This document shows, piece after piece, positions 16,857 through 26,435 of a DNA stretch of 64,000 nt. The position numbers were made by a program, and so were the translations under genes. Source of the DNA: an uncultured Fidelibacterota bacterium (lineage in GTDB: Bacteria > Fidelibacterota > Marinisomatia > Marinisomatales > Marinisomataceae); contig CACBFQ010000002.1 in the NCBI GenBank assembly GCA_902538565.1, positions 1 through 64,000 of the forward strand, read 5' to 3'. Every line of letters starts with the position of its first letter. Position 1 is the stretch's first letter. The notes under the pieces are model-generated. The model saw only the letters and a program-made list of their open reading frames with translations. It had not been told where the DNA came from and did not search any database.

Positions 16857-18792
16857 TCGAAACTCTCCTTTCGTTAATTTCAGTTAATACTTCATTGGAA
16901 AAATTATCTAAAGATAATTCTTTTTGCTCTTTTATAAACCTTCTTCTGATAGTTACAGTTTTATTTTCAACTTCTTTTTCACCAACAATAATCATGATGT
17001 TAATTTTTTGTAATTCTGCATCCCTAATTTTTGAACCTATTTTTTCTGATCGTTTATCCAAATAAGCTCTGATACCTTTAGATTTGAGGTCTTTGGTGAC
17101 TTTTTCTGCATAATCATTATATTTATCAGAAACAGGCAATACAATTACTTGTTTTGGCGCTAACCAAAGCGGGAAATTGCCTCCAAAATGTTCGATTAGA
17201 AACCCAATAAAACGTTCATGTGTTCCCAGAGGTGCTCTATGAATACAAAGAGGTGTTTTTGAGGTACCATCGTTATCATTATATGTTAAGTCAAATCTTT
17301 CAGGAACAGCAAAATCTACCTGATTAGTGGCTAAGGTAAACTCTCTTCCAATTGAACTCCAGACCTGAACATCAATTTTAGGACCATAAAAAGCAGCATC
17401 TCCAACAGATTCAACAAATTTCAGATTAGCACTTTTAAGTGCATTTCGAACATCGTCTTCTGTTTTTTTCCATAATTCAGCATTATCAATAAATTTTTCA
17501 CCTAGCCCTTTTGGATCGTGAAGACTTAATCTCATTTCATATTTTTCAATACCGAAGATTTTGAAGTAATCCATATAAAGATTACAAACCCCTATAAACT
17601 CATCTTTAAATTGTTCTTCCGTACAATAGATGTGAGCATCATTCATCTGCATACTTCTTACACGCATTAATCCAAATAATTCTCCCGATTTTTCATATCT
17701 ATAACATGTTCCATATTCAGACAATCTATATGGCAAATCTCTATAACTTTTAGGAGTGTTTGCAAAAATTTTATGATGATGAGGACAGTTCATTGGTTTC
17801 ATATAATAGTCAATACCATCAACATCCATTGCCGGATACATGCTAGAGATGTAATGCTTTAAATGACCGGACTTTTCATAAAGCTCTCCTTTCGTTAAAT
17901 GTGGAGTTTTAACTCGTAAATATCCGCTTGCTGTCTCTTTTTCTTTAGCTAAAGCTTCCAATTGGTCAATCATCACAGCTCCATTAGGAGTCCACAACGG
18001 TAGACCAGGACCTACTTCATCATCAAAAAAATATAAATCTAATTCTTTTCCTATTTTTCTATGATCACGTTTTTTTTGCTCTTCAAGCATATTTAGATAT
18101 TTTTTTAAATCTTTTTCATTTTGAAATGAGGTACCATATACGCGTTGCAAAGTTTGATTATTTTCGTCAGCTCTCCAATAAGCTGCAGAAGATGATAACA
18201 ACTTAAAGTGTTTGATAGTGCCTGTTGATGGCACATGCGGTCCTCTACATAAATCTGTAAATTCCCCCTGTGAATATACCTTTAAAATCTCATCTTCATC
18301 TAAGTCGTTAATGATTTCAACTTTATAATCTTCCTCAATATTATCAAAGAAGCTCAAAGCTTCATCTCTAGATTTCACTTCATAAATAATTTCAAGATTT
18401 TCATTAGATATATTAACCATCTCTGCTTCAATTTTTGCTAAATCTTCCTCCAAAAAAGGAGTTTCAACATCAAAATCATAATAAAATCTATTCTCTAAAT
18501 ATGGACCAATAGTTACTTTAGTTTTAGGAAATAATCTTTTTACTGCCTGGGCCATTAAATGAGCAGTACTATGCAAAAGAACACTATGACCGTCTTTACT
18601 TTTTGAATCCATAAATTGTAATTCGCAATCATTCGAAAGCTGTGCAGAAAGATCAGTAAGAACGCCATCAACTTTACAAATTATAGAATCCTTTGATACA
18701 CCTTTTGTATCAGTCATAATTTGAAGAGGAGTTACACCTTTTGGAAACTCTTGAGAGTTTAGGCCTTTAATATTTACTAAAATATTACTCAC
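16852..18792 (-). CDS. thrS: Threonyl-tRNA synthetase
   Basis: A 646-residue protein (E. coli ThrS has 642). Domains: TGS (1-62), editing domain with HSTAHLMAQAVKRLFP (HxxxH, about 74-78) and the later CRGPH, the class II core with motif 2 (YRLSEYGTCYRYEKSGELFGLMRVR), motif 3 (HRAPLGTHERFIGFLIEHFGG) and a zinc site using CPHHHKIF, then the C-terminal anticodon-binding domain. Its start overlaps the preceding secreted-protein gene (ATGA), and its stop overlaps infC. No T-box leader is seen. Confidence 0.97.
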   Translation of the reverse strand: MSNILVNIKGLNSQEFPKGVTPLQIMTDTKGVSKDSIICKVDGVLTDLSAQLSNDCELQFMDSKSKDGHSVLLHSTAHLMAQAVKRLFPKTKVTIGPYLENRFYYDFDVETPFLEEDLAKIEAEMVNISNENLEIIYEVKSRDEALSFFDNIEEDYKVEIINDLDEDEILKVYSQGEFTDLCRGPHVPSTGTIKHFKLLSSSAAYWRADENNQTLQRVYGTSFQNEKDLKKYLNMLEEQKKRDHRKIGKELDLYFFDDEVGPGLPLWTPNGAVMIDQLEALAKEKETASGYLRVKTPHLTKGELYEKSGHLKHYISSMYPAMDVDGIDYYMKPMNCPHHHKIFANTPKSYRDLPYRLSEYGTCYRYEKSGELFGLMRVRSMQMNDAHIYCTEEQFKDEFIGVCNLYMDYFKIFGIEKYEMRLSLHDPKGLGEKFIDNAELWKKTEDDVRNALKSANLKFVESVGDAAFYGPKIDVQVWSSIGREFTLATNQVDFAVPERFDLTYNDNDGTSKTPLCIHRAPLGTHERFIGFLIEHFGGNFPLWLAPKQVIVLPVSDKYNDYAEKVTKDLKSKGIRAYLDKRSEKIGSKIRDAELQKINIMIIVGEKEVENKTVTIRRRFIKEQKELSLDNFSNEVLTEINERRVSN

Positions 18793-19457
18793 AAGGCAGC
18801 ATTATCAATTAAAAATATAGCAATGGTAAAAGCACCGAGCATTCCAGCAACTCCTACCCTATGTCTTCTGACTAAGGCTTTTTCAGCGTCTGTTAGTTCT
18901 GATCCAGTTAGATCTGAAGCGAGAACTTGCTCTTGTTTATCATCGTAATACTTGGCATAAAATTGATCTAACCAATGCATTCCTTGCTCACAATTATTAT
19001 CATCTGAATCACAATAAGTTAGAAAAACTGATTCACTAGTTCCAGGAATCGGTCTTACATTTTTAGTACCCATTTTCATTCTTTCAAATTCTTCCTGAAG
19101 TAGTTCAAACTCAGCAACATCTCTTGCGTCAAAATCAAAATTTTGTAACTCGTTTGTTAGATATTGAAACTGTGATTGAGGGTATAAGCTTATAGTATAG
19201 ACCTGATTGTCGGTAGGTAATGATATAACTGCTGGAAACGTTCTTTCAGTAGACAGCCATGTTGAATTCCATACAAATACGTCTGCTACTGCAGCGTTAG
19301 AATAGATGTTAACTCTTGATTCTCCTCTTTCAAGTGATCGATAATTTTCCTGCCAGTTATCGCTGGCAGGATTTTCTGCTTCCATATCCCTCCCACTTTG
19401 GGCAAACGATAAGCTAATTAGGAGAATGATGCTTAAAAACGTTTTAAATGAATTCAT
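18789..19457 (-). CDS. Secreted protein with C-terminal membrane helix, unknown function
   Basis: The start is set at ATG 19457, because the protein then opens with a clean signal peptide (MNSFKTFLSIILLISLSFAQ). A start at 19505 would add 16 non-signal residues but would overlap the upstream gene as ATGA, so it cannot be excluded. The mature part is about 200 acidic residues with three Cys (two in a CDSDDNNC segment) and a single hydrophobic C-terminal helix (VGVAGMLGAFTIAIFLI). No family recognised. The stop overlaps the thrS start, so it is co-translated with a housekeeping gene. Confidence 0.7.
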   Translation of the reverse strand: MNSFKTFLSIILLISLSFAQSGRDMEAENPASDNWQENYRSLERGESRVNIYSNAAVADVFVWNSTWLSTERTFPAVISLPTDNQVYTISLYPQSQFQYLTNELQNFDFDARDVAEFELLQEEFERMKMGTKNVRPIPGTSESVFLTYCDSDDNNCEQGMHWLDQFYAKYYDDKQEQVLASDLTGSELTDAEKALVRRHRVGVAGMLGAFTIAIFLIDNAAL

Positions 19458-19501
19458 TAGAGAAAATTTACTATAGATGTCGTCAAAAAGATATGTTTTT
19501 A

Positions 19502-19957
19502 TCATCTGAAAGAAATGACTTCTTGCTCATAAGCAAAACAACTAATCCAACGATCAAAATATTCTTCAGCTCTTGTTCTTCCATATTGGGATACTAGCAC
19601 TTCAAAAATATCATAATTTTTCTCTTCTAAATAAGGATCTGCTATAAACATATAGGTCAAAGTACCATCCTCGTTTTGCTCTTCTGGAACTAAAAATTTT
19701 AAACTTTTAAAGACCTCCGTATCCTCTCTTTTCATAGCTGGCATTATAACTGTCTTTGTTAACATCTCAAACTGCCCAGCTCTTTGAGGAAGAATGTAAT
19801 TTATTGCAACCATAGTCTTGCCATTTTTTGCATATACTGTGTTTGAATCATTAGCAGATTTATTTTCATTATCTACAACTGATTTATTTCCAATTGATAC
19901 GGGTACAACACAGCTATAACAAGTAAAAACAAAAATCATTATTAGATGTTTCTTCAT
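19502..19957 (-). CDS. Lipoprotein of unknown function
   Basis: A 151-residue protein with a lipoprotein signal (lipobox YSC, cysteine at residue 16). The rest is acidic with a plausible alpha/beta domain (YILPQRAGQFEML ... YFDRWISCF). No family recognised. It lies in the same minus-strand series as the CBM9/DUF5916 protein upstream (11-base gap) and the secreted protein downstream. Confidence 0.68.
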   Translation of the reverse strand: MKKHLIMIFVFTCYSCVVPVSIGNKSVVDNENKSANDSNTVYAKNGKTMVAINYILPQRAGQFEMLTKTVIMPAMKREDTEVFKSLKFLVPEEQNEDGTLTYMFIADPYLEEKNYDIFEVLVSQYGRTRAEEYFDRWISCFAYEQEVISFR

Positions 19958-19968
19958 GGTTTTATATC

Positions 19969-22179
19969 CTAGAATAAGTATTGAAATTTGATAAAAAATT
20001 GTCTGTTATTTTCGCTAATGCCTGAAAAAATATTATCATCTACATCTAAAAGTTCATTAATACCAAAGTAGAATGCAGAAAAAGCACTAGGCTGGTATGT
20101 CAAAAGAGGCTCAATAAACCAACTTTTTGAGAAATCGCTATATTGTACTTTAGATCTCAATGATAGCTTTGGATTAAATGCATGTTTTGCTCTAAAGTTT
20201 AACAGATATCCATCAAAAAAATCTTTTGCATCTTCATATCCAAGACCAAGTGAAAGCTGTGTATTATCTGAAAGTTGATATTCGGTATAAAAATCAGCTC
20301 CCAATGAATTTGTTACAATAGGAGTATCAATATAGCGTATGATTTGATCACGGAATGATAGCGTAGTGTAGTACAACACTTTAGAGCTAGGTCTAATACT
20401 TGCTCTAAGAGAAAACTCATTCATTCCTTTGAAATCCAAGCTTTTGTACACTTTGTCAGAATATTCATATGATAGGTTCAGATTTAAGGTGTTTGCAAAT
20501 TCATAATTTGCTTTAAGCTCATATTCGCTGTTTACAACTCTGCCGTCATAATTTTCTTTATGAACAATAACGCCAGTATAGGATGATTTTAATAAAGTAT
20601 CGCTATCGTGATATATTGATTTACTACGTTGAAATTTAAACCATTTTGTAGAATTGTTTCTTTCAAATCCGTTACTAGTTCTAAAACCTGGTGACCTTAA
20701 TCTTGCAGTAAAAGATTTTCCATCTGTTCTGGTGCGATTTGTAGCATTAAAGCCAATAGCATACCCACTGATTGACTCACCATCAAATTCTGTTGTGTAT
20801 TTTCCATTATCAAATGTTTGAATTTCATCTTCTTCAGGAGCGTATTCACCATTTTCTGACTCTTCATGACTAGAGGTTGCTATATGCGCTGATAAATGCC
20901 AATTTCCTCCTGGGTGAGAGTGTAAATCTAAACCAACATTACCGATATTCCCTGCCCCTTCGAAATTACGAATGGACGTAAAGGCACCTATGTGTGAACC
21001 ATATTTTAACATTCTTTTTAATCTTAAAACATACGTTTGACTTTCACCCAGGTTTACCAATGTGCTGGTCTCTTCAAATGGTAATAACAAAGAAGAATTT
21101 TTATCTTTAGCGGAAATTATTCCATATGATGTTTTTCCTATCTTTCCTGTAAATTTTCCAACAACTGACGGGTCATTTATCGTTCTTGAGTAAAATAAAT
21201 TTATATAACCTCTTTGAGGATCAAACTTGAATAATTCAGCTCCCTCACTGAAAAAAGGTCTTCGTTCAGGAAAAAATAAGGCATTCACCTCATTAATATC
21301 GTTTTGAATATCATCAGATTCAATTTGGCTAAAATCTGGATTCAATGCTACTTCAAGCAAATCAACTGATGAAACATAGTATTTTGCAAATAAAGATGCT
21401 TCATCATTGGATGAAGTTGTATTATTGATTTTATCTTCCGAATAACCACCAACAATTGATGGAATAAATTCTGTTCCTCTAGAGGATTGCTGAGGAACGT
21501 ATAAATTTTTTAAAAAACCTAATTGACAGGTTTGACACTCAATTCCATCTATTTGATTTGCCCAATGCACAAAATGTCCTTGCATGTCAGGAGTTGTAAA
21601 CAATCTTCCAAAACTTATTCTCCAAGTTTGAATATCAGCTAAAGAATATCTTAAACTTGAAAAAGGGATAGAAAACTCTGCTTGATATCTATCATCAAAA
21701 ATTTGAACAGCAGTATCGTAAATGATATCAAGATTTGTATCAAATCCGTAACCTTCTCTACCATCAACTTGAATATTTCCAGCACTGACTCCTATTCCAT
21801 ATGTTAATGACTCATCATCAAATGTATCAATAGCGATGTAAACTCTATCATCATTGCCTTCAACCTCGTCGCGATTAGTAATGGTATAGGTTAAATTTTC
21901 TCTATCAACATATGCAATAAATGCAACATATAAGTTTTTATCATCATAAGTAATTTTAGCTTCGGTTTTGTAAGGTGAAAGCAAACCCTGATAAATCCCA
22001 CGATCTGTGAAATCAGTTGCAATTTGTGCATTAATCCAGTCAATTTCGGACAAGTCACCGTCAATTATAATTTTGGAAGAGGATTTTAGCGGATTATAAA
22101 CTGGCCGCTCTGTTAAATCTTTATAAGACTGACCTAGAGAAAATGTTATTATTAAAAGTGTAAAAATTATCTTCTTCAT
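19969..22179 (-). CDS. DUF5916 outer-membrane protein with CBM9-like domain
   Basis: A 736-residue protein. After a signal peptide (1-16) comes a carbohydrate-binding family 9-like domain (about 30-215; IIIDGDLSEIDW, YDDKNLYVAFIAYVD, RVYIAIDTF). The rest is a large beta-strand-rich region ending in phenylalanine, as expected for an outer-membrane barrel. The motif FFPERRPFFSEGAELF is the signature of DUF5916 proteins. These are abundant in Bacteroidota and relatives; function is unproven, but the CBM9-like part suggests ligand or glycan binding. A 75-base gap separates it from the TonB receptor gene upstream. Confidence 0.88.
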   Translation of the reverse strand: MKKIIFTLLIITFSLGQSYKDLTERPVYNPLKSSSKIIIDGDLSEIDWINAQIATDFTDRGIYQGLLSPYKTEAKITYDDKNLYVAFIAYVDRENLTYTITNRDEVEGNDDRVYIAIDTFDDESLTYGIGVSAGNIQVDGREGYGFDTNLDIIYDTAVQIFDDRYQAEFSIPFSSLRYSLADIQTWRISFGRLFTTPDMQGHFVHWANQIDGIECQTCQLGFLKNLYVPQQSSRGTEFIPSIVGGYSEDKINNTTSSNDEASLFAKYYVSSVDLLEVALNPDFSQIESDDIQNDINEVNALFFPERRPFFSEGAELFKFDPQRGYINLFYSRTINDPSVVGKFTGKIGKTSYGIISAKDKNSSLLLPFEETSTLVNLGESQTYVLRLKRMLKYGSHIGAFTSIRNFEGAGNIGNVGLDLHSHPGGNWHLSAHIATSSHEESENGEYAPEEDEIQTFDNGKYTTEFDGESISGYAIGFNATNRTRTDGKSFTARLRSPGFRTSNGFERNNSTKWFKFQRSKSIYHDSDTLLKSSYTGVIVHKENYDGRVVNSEYELKANYEFANTLNLNLSYEYSDKVYKSLDFKGMNEFSLRASIRPSSKVLYYTTLSFRDQIIRYIDTPIVTNSLGADFYTEYQLSDNTQLSLGLGYEDAKDFFDGYLLNFRAKHAFNPKLSLRSKVQYSDFSKSWFIEPLLTYQPSAFSAFYFGINELLDVDDNIFSGISENNRQFFIKFQYLF

Positions 22180-22254
22180 ATTGCCTGTAATTATAAGTAA
22201 AAAAAAGTATAAAAAATATACTAATTATTTGACTGAAATTACTTGAAGAAGTTC

Positions 22255-24444
22255 CTAAAAAATATAATTAACACCAATATTTAAACTTCGTGGCATTGAT
22301 GGTCTAACGCCGTAAGGACGCCTTGCAGCGATACTATTATCATTTAAAAAATTATTTATATTAAATGATAATGTAACACTATTGTCAAAGGCATATCTCA
22401 TGCCAACATCAATAATGGTTAATTCATCAGTTGAATTAGATTTATATAACCTTCCAGAACCAGCAACTGTTCTCATTTTTGGAGTTTTTTTCAAACTAAT
22501 ATTTGATGAGAATTTTTCAACATTTAATCCAAGATTGAATGTAATTAGATTATCTGGTATGTAAGGTAATTCGTCTCCTTTTAACACTTTACCCCAAAAG
22601 CCATCAAATGACTCTTGAAATTCTGAGTTTGTGTTTGTCCAAGACATTTCGAATGGTATTTGCATTGAACCGGTATCAACAAGGATTCTTCTTAAATACA
22701 ACTCTAAACCTGAAATATCAACAGCACCACCATTAAATATTTCGTCCGTTCCTCCTCCAGAAGCAGCAGTATCTGCCCCAATGAGATTTTCATAACTATT
22801 TGTAAAAAAAGTAACCTCTAAACTATTTAAACCTTTATTAGATTTAAATCCAATTTCAGTATTAATACTAGTCTCGGGTTCAACCGCATTCTCTTCTACT
22901 CCAGATGTACCTGGTCCTGGAGGTGCAAACCCTTTGTGAACTCCTACAGAAACCGATTGATAATCATTTAAAGCATATTCAAATCCAATACCTGGAACAA
23001 TCACATCCATAGTATGCTGTCTTTGGGATGGAGTTTCAGATCTATCAGGATCTGTCTTGCCCCAATCATCTCTTTTTAGTACAATTTCTTCATATCGTGC
23101 TCCAGCAGTAACAGTTATATCTCCATAAGTAAATCTATCCTCAGCAAAAAGAGCTGTCGCTTCAGCAGAATCAATCCGATTTGAATCTGAGCCTTTTGTT
23201 GCTTGAGTTGTCATTATTAGTTTACCATTTTGCATACCATAACGATCTTCCCACTGGAATCTATCCATTTCATCGCTATGAATTCTTACTCCAGCCTGAA
23301 TATCATGATTACCAGCATTAACATTAAATACTGCTTGAATCCCTGAAGAATAATATTCTCTATTATTAGCCTTAATTCTATAAGCATCATCAACACTATT
23401 TTCTGCATTCATCAGTAAATAAAATTCATTCCATTCGTCTGAAGTAGGCTTTGTAATTGAGCTCAAACTCATACTATTCACCTTATTCAGCTTGTACCAA
23501 TTTCTTGCAAAATCATTACTATATCCTATTATAGCTAAACTCATATTATCATTGAGTTTTGCAGCATATGATAGCATAATTTGTGAATGATCCGCATCCA
23601 TTTCATCAAGCGTAGTTGCTCTATATCTTCGTAATGGATTATCACTATAATCTGCGTCTGTTAACCCTAAATAAGTTTCATCTGACAACTCATCTGTCAT
23701 GGAGTATTTAAATTCAAGAGCATGTGACTCACTGAAACTATATCTTAACTTTGTCATAAAGTCAGTTTTATCGTATCCAGTATCTCCCCCGCCATCAAGC
23801 TCTTTGAAACCATCCATTTTATCAGAGTATAATTCAATTAAATAAGCAAAATTACCCATTGAATCACCAGATCTGACTTGCATGAGCCTTTTACCGAAAC
23901 TTCCAATATCTAATGATACTGAATTAAGTTTTGAAGTTGGAATTGAAGTTGAAATATAATTTAAAGAACCACCAGTAGTAAATGGACCATGTTTTATTTG
24001 AGTCGAACCTTTTCTTACCTCTATTGATTCCATTCTACCAGCAGTTGGTGAATAATAAGCTGCTGGTGAAGCATATGGAGCTGGAGCAATAAGAACACCA
24101 TCTTCCATAACATTAAGTTTTTCCATTCTTAATGAACCTGTTCCTCTTACACCAATATTCGGTCTTAAGCCTAAGCCATCTTCTTCGGAAATATATACAC
24201 CTGGAATTCTACTAACAATTCTATGGATATCTGTGTATCTAAATTGATCTAATTCAGATTTACTAACCACATCGCTTGGTTCAGCATTTCTAAGAAACAT
24301 ACCCGTAGTAATACTTTTTGATTCTGCAAGTACTTCAACAGCATCTAAGGCAATCGGTTTTGTTGAATCTGATTCGGCAACAACATTAGGATTGTTTGCT
24401 AAAACTAGGTTAATAATTAATACAAAAAATATAATTTTTCTCAT
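22255..24444 (-). CDS. TonB-dependent outer-membrane receptor, FecA-like
   Basis: A TonB-dependent receptor of about 729 residues. The start at ATG 24444 gives a signal peptide (MRKIIFFVLIINLVLA) with GGA 8 bases upstream; ATG 24453 or an upstream start at 24504 are less likely because operator-like repeats occupy that DNA. The plug domain contains RIPGVYISEEDGLGLRPNIGVRG and VRKGSTQIKHGPFTTGG, close to ferric-citrate (FecA) type receptors. The barrel ends in NIGVNYIF with a terminal Phe. It probably imports an iron or metal complex using TonB energy; no TonB or FecR genes are in the window. Confidence 0.9.
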   Translation of the reverse strand: MRKIIFFVLIINLVLANNPNVVAESDSTKPIALDAVEVLAESKSITTGMFLRNAEPSDVVSKSELDQFRYTDIHRIVSRIPGVYISEEDGLGLRPNIGVRGTGSLRMEKLNVMEDGVLIAPAPYASPAAYYSPTAGRMESIEVRKGSTQIKHGPFTTGGSLNYISTSIPTSKLNSVSLDIGSFGKRLMQVRSGDSMGNFAYLIELYSDKMDGFKELDGGGDTGYDKTDFMTKLRYSFSESHALEFKYSMTDELSDETYLGLTDADYSDNPLRRYRATTLDEMDADHSQIMLSYAAKLNDNMSLAIIGYSNDFARNWYKLNKVNSMSLSSITKPTSDEWNEFYLLMNAENSVDDAYRIKANNREYYSSGIQAVFNVNAGNHDIQAGVRIHSDEMDRFQWEDRYGMQNGKLIMTTQATKGSDSNRIDSAEATALFAEDRFTYGDITVTAGARYEEIVLKRDDWGKTDPDRSETPSQRQHTMDVIVPGIGFEYALNDYQSVSVGVHKGFAPPGPGTSGVEENAVEPETSINTEIGFKSNKGLNSLEVTFFTNSYENLIGADTAASGGGTDEIFNGGAVDISGLELYLRRILVDTGSMQIPFEMSWTNTNSEFQESFDGFWGKVLKGDELPYIPDNLITFNLGLNVEKFSSNISLKKTPKMRTVAGSGRLYKSNSTDELTIIDVGMRYAFDNSVTLSFNINNFLNDNSIAARRPYGVRPSMPRSLNIGVNYIF

Positions 24445-24458
24445 TTTTTCCATCTTAT

Positions 24459-24526
24459 TGAGATTCAGTCTCAGAATTATAAATAGAAAAAAATAGAAAA
24501 ACAAGTACTATTGAGATTTCATCTCA
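24459..24526 (-). promoter_or_regulatory. Two operator-like inverted repeats upstream of the TonB receptor
   Basis: Two copies of a similar repeat lie 53 bases apart between the M28 peptidase stop and the receptor start. Box A is TGAGATTCAGTCTCA (24459-24473, 5-base arms). Box B is TGAGAT-TTC-ATCTCA (24512-24526, perfect 6-3-6). The size and symmetry fit a metalloregulator of the Fur type, whose sites are often TGA-N9-TCA. The regulator identity is inference. Confidence 0.55.
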
Positions 24527-25807
24527 TTAAAAAGAAATATCTAGAATTATCTCCTTATTTTTCCTCAGAATCGTTAAGGTTGAACTATCACCAGGTTTTA
24601 GCGATAATAGAGCCTCTAGGTAATTATCCATTGAATTGATTTCAAATTTGCCAATCTTCTTAATTACATCATTTTTTTTGACTCCTGCATTAAAAGCTGG
24701 ACTATCTTTTGTAATTTCAGCAACCTTGAATTCTGGTTTTTCCGTAGGATAAACTGGTCTTGCTCCAAGGGAAACTTTTATTTGACTCCATCTTGAAGGT
24801 CTTTCAGCATCATCAAACTTTGTATAAACCAATCTATCATTTAAATCGCTAAAATGACCAACTACTTTATCTGCTAGATCTGCGATATCTCTCAAACCTT
24901 CATAATTGACTAATTCTTTTTCATCTCTTGGAGTATGGTAGTCATCGTGTATTCCAGTAAAAAAGAATATTACAGGAACTTCGCTTTTGTAAAAGTTCCA
25001 ATGGTCAGATGCGCTAAAAAGATTATCTCTTTGAGTAGTGCCTGTGCTATATGCAACAATATTAAAATCAGAATTTTCTAAAAATGGATTAATTTCTTTT
25101 TCAAAGTTGGTAGCAGAAGGAATTCCTCCAAGATATAACGTTCTGTCATTGTCTAACCTGCCAACCATATCAAGGTTAACCATCAGTTGAATTTTTGAAA
25201 GATCAATTGTAGGATTTTGTACATAATATTCTGATCCTAATAGACCTAACTCTTCGCCTCCATAAAGCATGAACACTAATGTTCTTTTGTGATTATTCGA
25301 TTTTGCATATTTTTCAAAAAGCTCCATAACCATTGATGTTCCTGAAGCATTATCATCGGCACCATTATTTATATCATTTTTAGGATTTGCAGTGGAATCA
25401 TAGTGACCTCCAATAACAATAAATTCATCTTTTAATACCGGGTCATTTCCAGGTAAAGTAGCTATAATATTATAAGTTTTAACGGTTCTATCTTCAGGCT
25501 TAATATTTCTAGTTCTCTTTGCTGGAACATAATGTTCTTGAACTTCTACAAACCTTGGAGCAGGCTGAGAAACTGTATTAAAAAAGTTAACAATATAGTC
25601 TTTAGCCATTTCATCACCAATAGTTCCAGGTGCTCTTCCTTTTAAATGATCTGATGCTAGATAACCTATATGGCTTTTAAAGTCTTTAACAGTGATCTCT
25701 GAAGTTGTTGGACTCACTTCAAGATTTGATTTATTTAAATTTAATAATGAGGCTTCAGTTGAGCAGGAAACCAGAAATAATATTGATGTTAATATAATTG
25801 TTCTCAT
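24527..25807 (-). CDS. M28-family aminopeptidase lipoprotein with PDZ domain
   Basis: A 426-residue lipoprotein (lipobox VSC, cysteine 15). The M28 zinc peptidase domain spans about 40-330, with ligands and catalytic residues recognisable as H135 and D137 (GGHYDS), D151 (GADDN), E185/E186 (GGEELG), the D of NLDMVGR, and a late H (DDYHTPRDE). A C-terminal PDZ domain (about 350-426; PAFNAGVKKNDVIKKIG) follows, as in several secreted M28 enzymes. It likely trims peptides in the periplasm or on the outer membrane. Ten bases separate it from the upstream DedA/YqaA gene. Confidence 0.92.
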   Translation of the reverse strand: MRTIILTSILFLVSCSTEASLLNLNKSNLEVSPTTSEITVKDFKSHIGYLASDHLKGRAPGTIGDEMAKDYIVNFFNTVSQPAPRFVEVQEHYVPAKRTRNIKPEDRTVKTYNIIATLPGNDPVLKDEFIVIGGHYDSTANPKNDINNGADDNASGTSMVMELFEKYAKSNNHKRTLVFMLYGGEELGLLGSEYYVQNPTIDLSKIQLMVNLDMVGRLDNDRTLYLGGIPSATNFEKEINPFLENSDFNIVAYSTGTTQRDNLFSASDHWNFYKSEVPVIFFFTGIHDDYHTPRDEKELVNYEGLRDIADLADKVVGHFSDLNDRLVYTKFDDAERPSRWSQIKVSLGARPVYPTEKPEFKVAEITKDSPAFNAGVKKNDVIKKIGKFEINSMDNYLEALLSLKPGDSSTLTILRKNKEIILDISF

Positions 25808-25817
25808 TTTTTCCTTT

Positions 25818-26432
25818 CTATAACATATATGCTACTAAAACATAACTTAATGTAAAGATAATGGTTAAAACTATTATAAAAATATTAAAATGTTTATCCA
25901 TGACTGCTTTAATTGGTTCTCCGAAAAACCTTATTAACAATCCTATGATGATAAATCTCCCTCCTCTGCCTAAAATGGAAGCGATAATAAATGTTGGAAG
26001 ATTAATTTGAAATACACCCGCAGTAATTGAAAAGACTTTGTAAGGAATTGGTGTAAATGCTGCTGTAAATATTACTAAAAAATTATGCGCATCGTACTGA
26101 GAACCAACATTATCAAATACCTCTGGTGTAAAACCTGGAATTATACGGAAAAAAAAGTTTGCAACTCCTGTTAACTCACCACCTGGAGTATACCATAAAA
26201 AATATCCTATCATGAAACCAAATACTCCTCCTAATACAGAACCAAGAGTGCACATGAAGACGTAATACATAGACTTTTTAACTTTTCCAAGACATAGTGC
26301 CATCAAAAGTGGATCAGCTGGAACTGGAAAAAAAGAAGATTCAGCAAAAGCGACTAAAAACAATGCTAACGTACCATATGCACTTTTTGCCCAAGATAAA
26401 ACCCATTGATATAGGCTCTTTAATGGTTTCAT
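25818..26432 (-). CDS. DedA/YqaA-family membrane protein
   Basis: A 204-residue polytopic protein of the DedA (SNARE-associated, VTT-domain) superfamily, YqaA branch. The conserved block FAESSFFPVPADPLLMALC and the amphipathic re-entrant block FTPIPYKVFSITAGVFQINLPTF are both clear. DedA relatives act in lipid or undecaprenyl-phosphate flipping and in membrane homeostasis. It lies 3 bases downstream of the large secreted protein gene. Confidence 0.88.
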   Translation of the reverse strand: MKPLKSLYQWVLSWAKSAYGTLALFLVAFAESSFFPVPADPLLMALCLGKVKKSMYYVFMCTLGSVLGGVFGFMIGYFLWYTPGGELTGVANFFFRIIPGFTPEVFDNVGSQYDAHNFLVIFTAAFTPIPYKVFSITAGVFQINLPTFIIASILGRGGRFIIIGLLIRFFGEPIKAVMDKHFNIFIIVLTIIFTLSYVLVAYML

Positions 26433-26435
26433 AAT

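Noticed and set aside
18793-18900. A T-box or other riboswitch ahead of thrS
   Set aside because: The region is coding for the upstream secreted protein, and no T-box sequence or terminator-antiterminator pair was seen.
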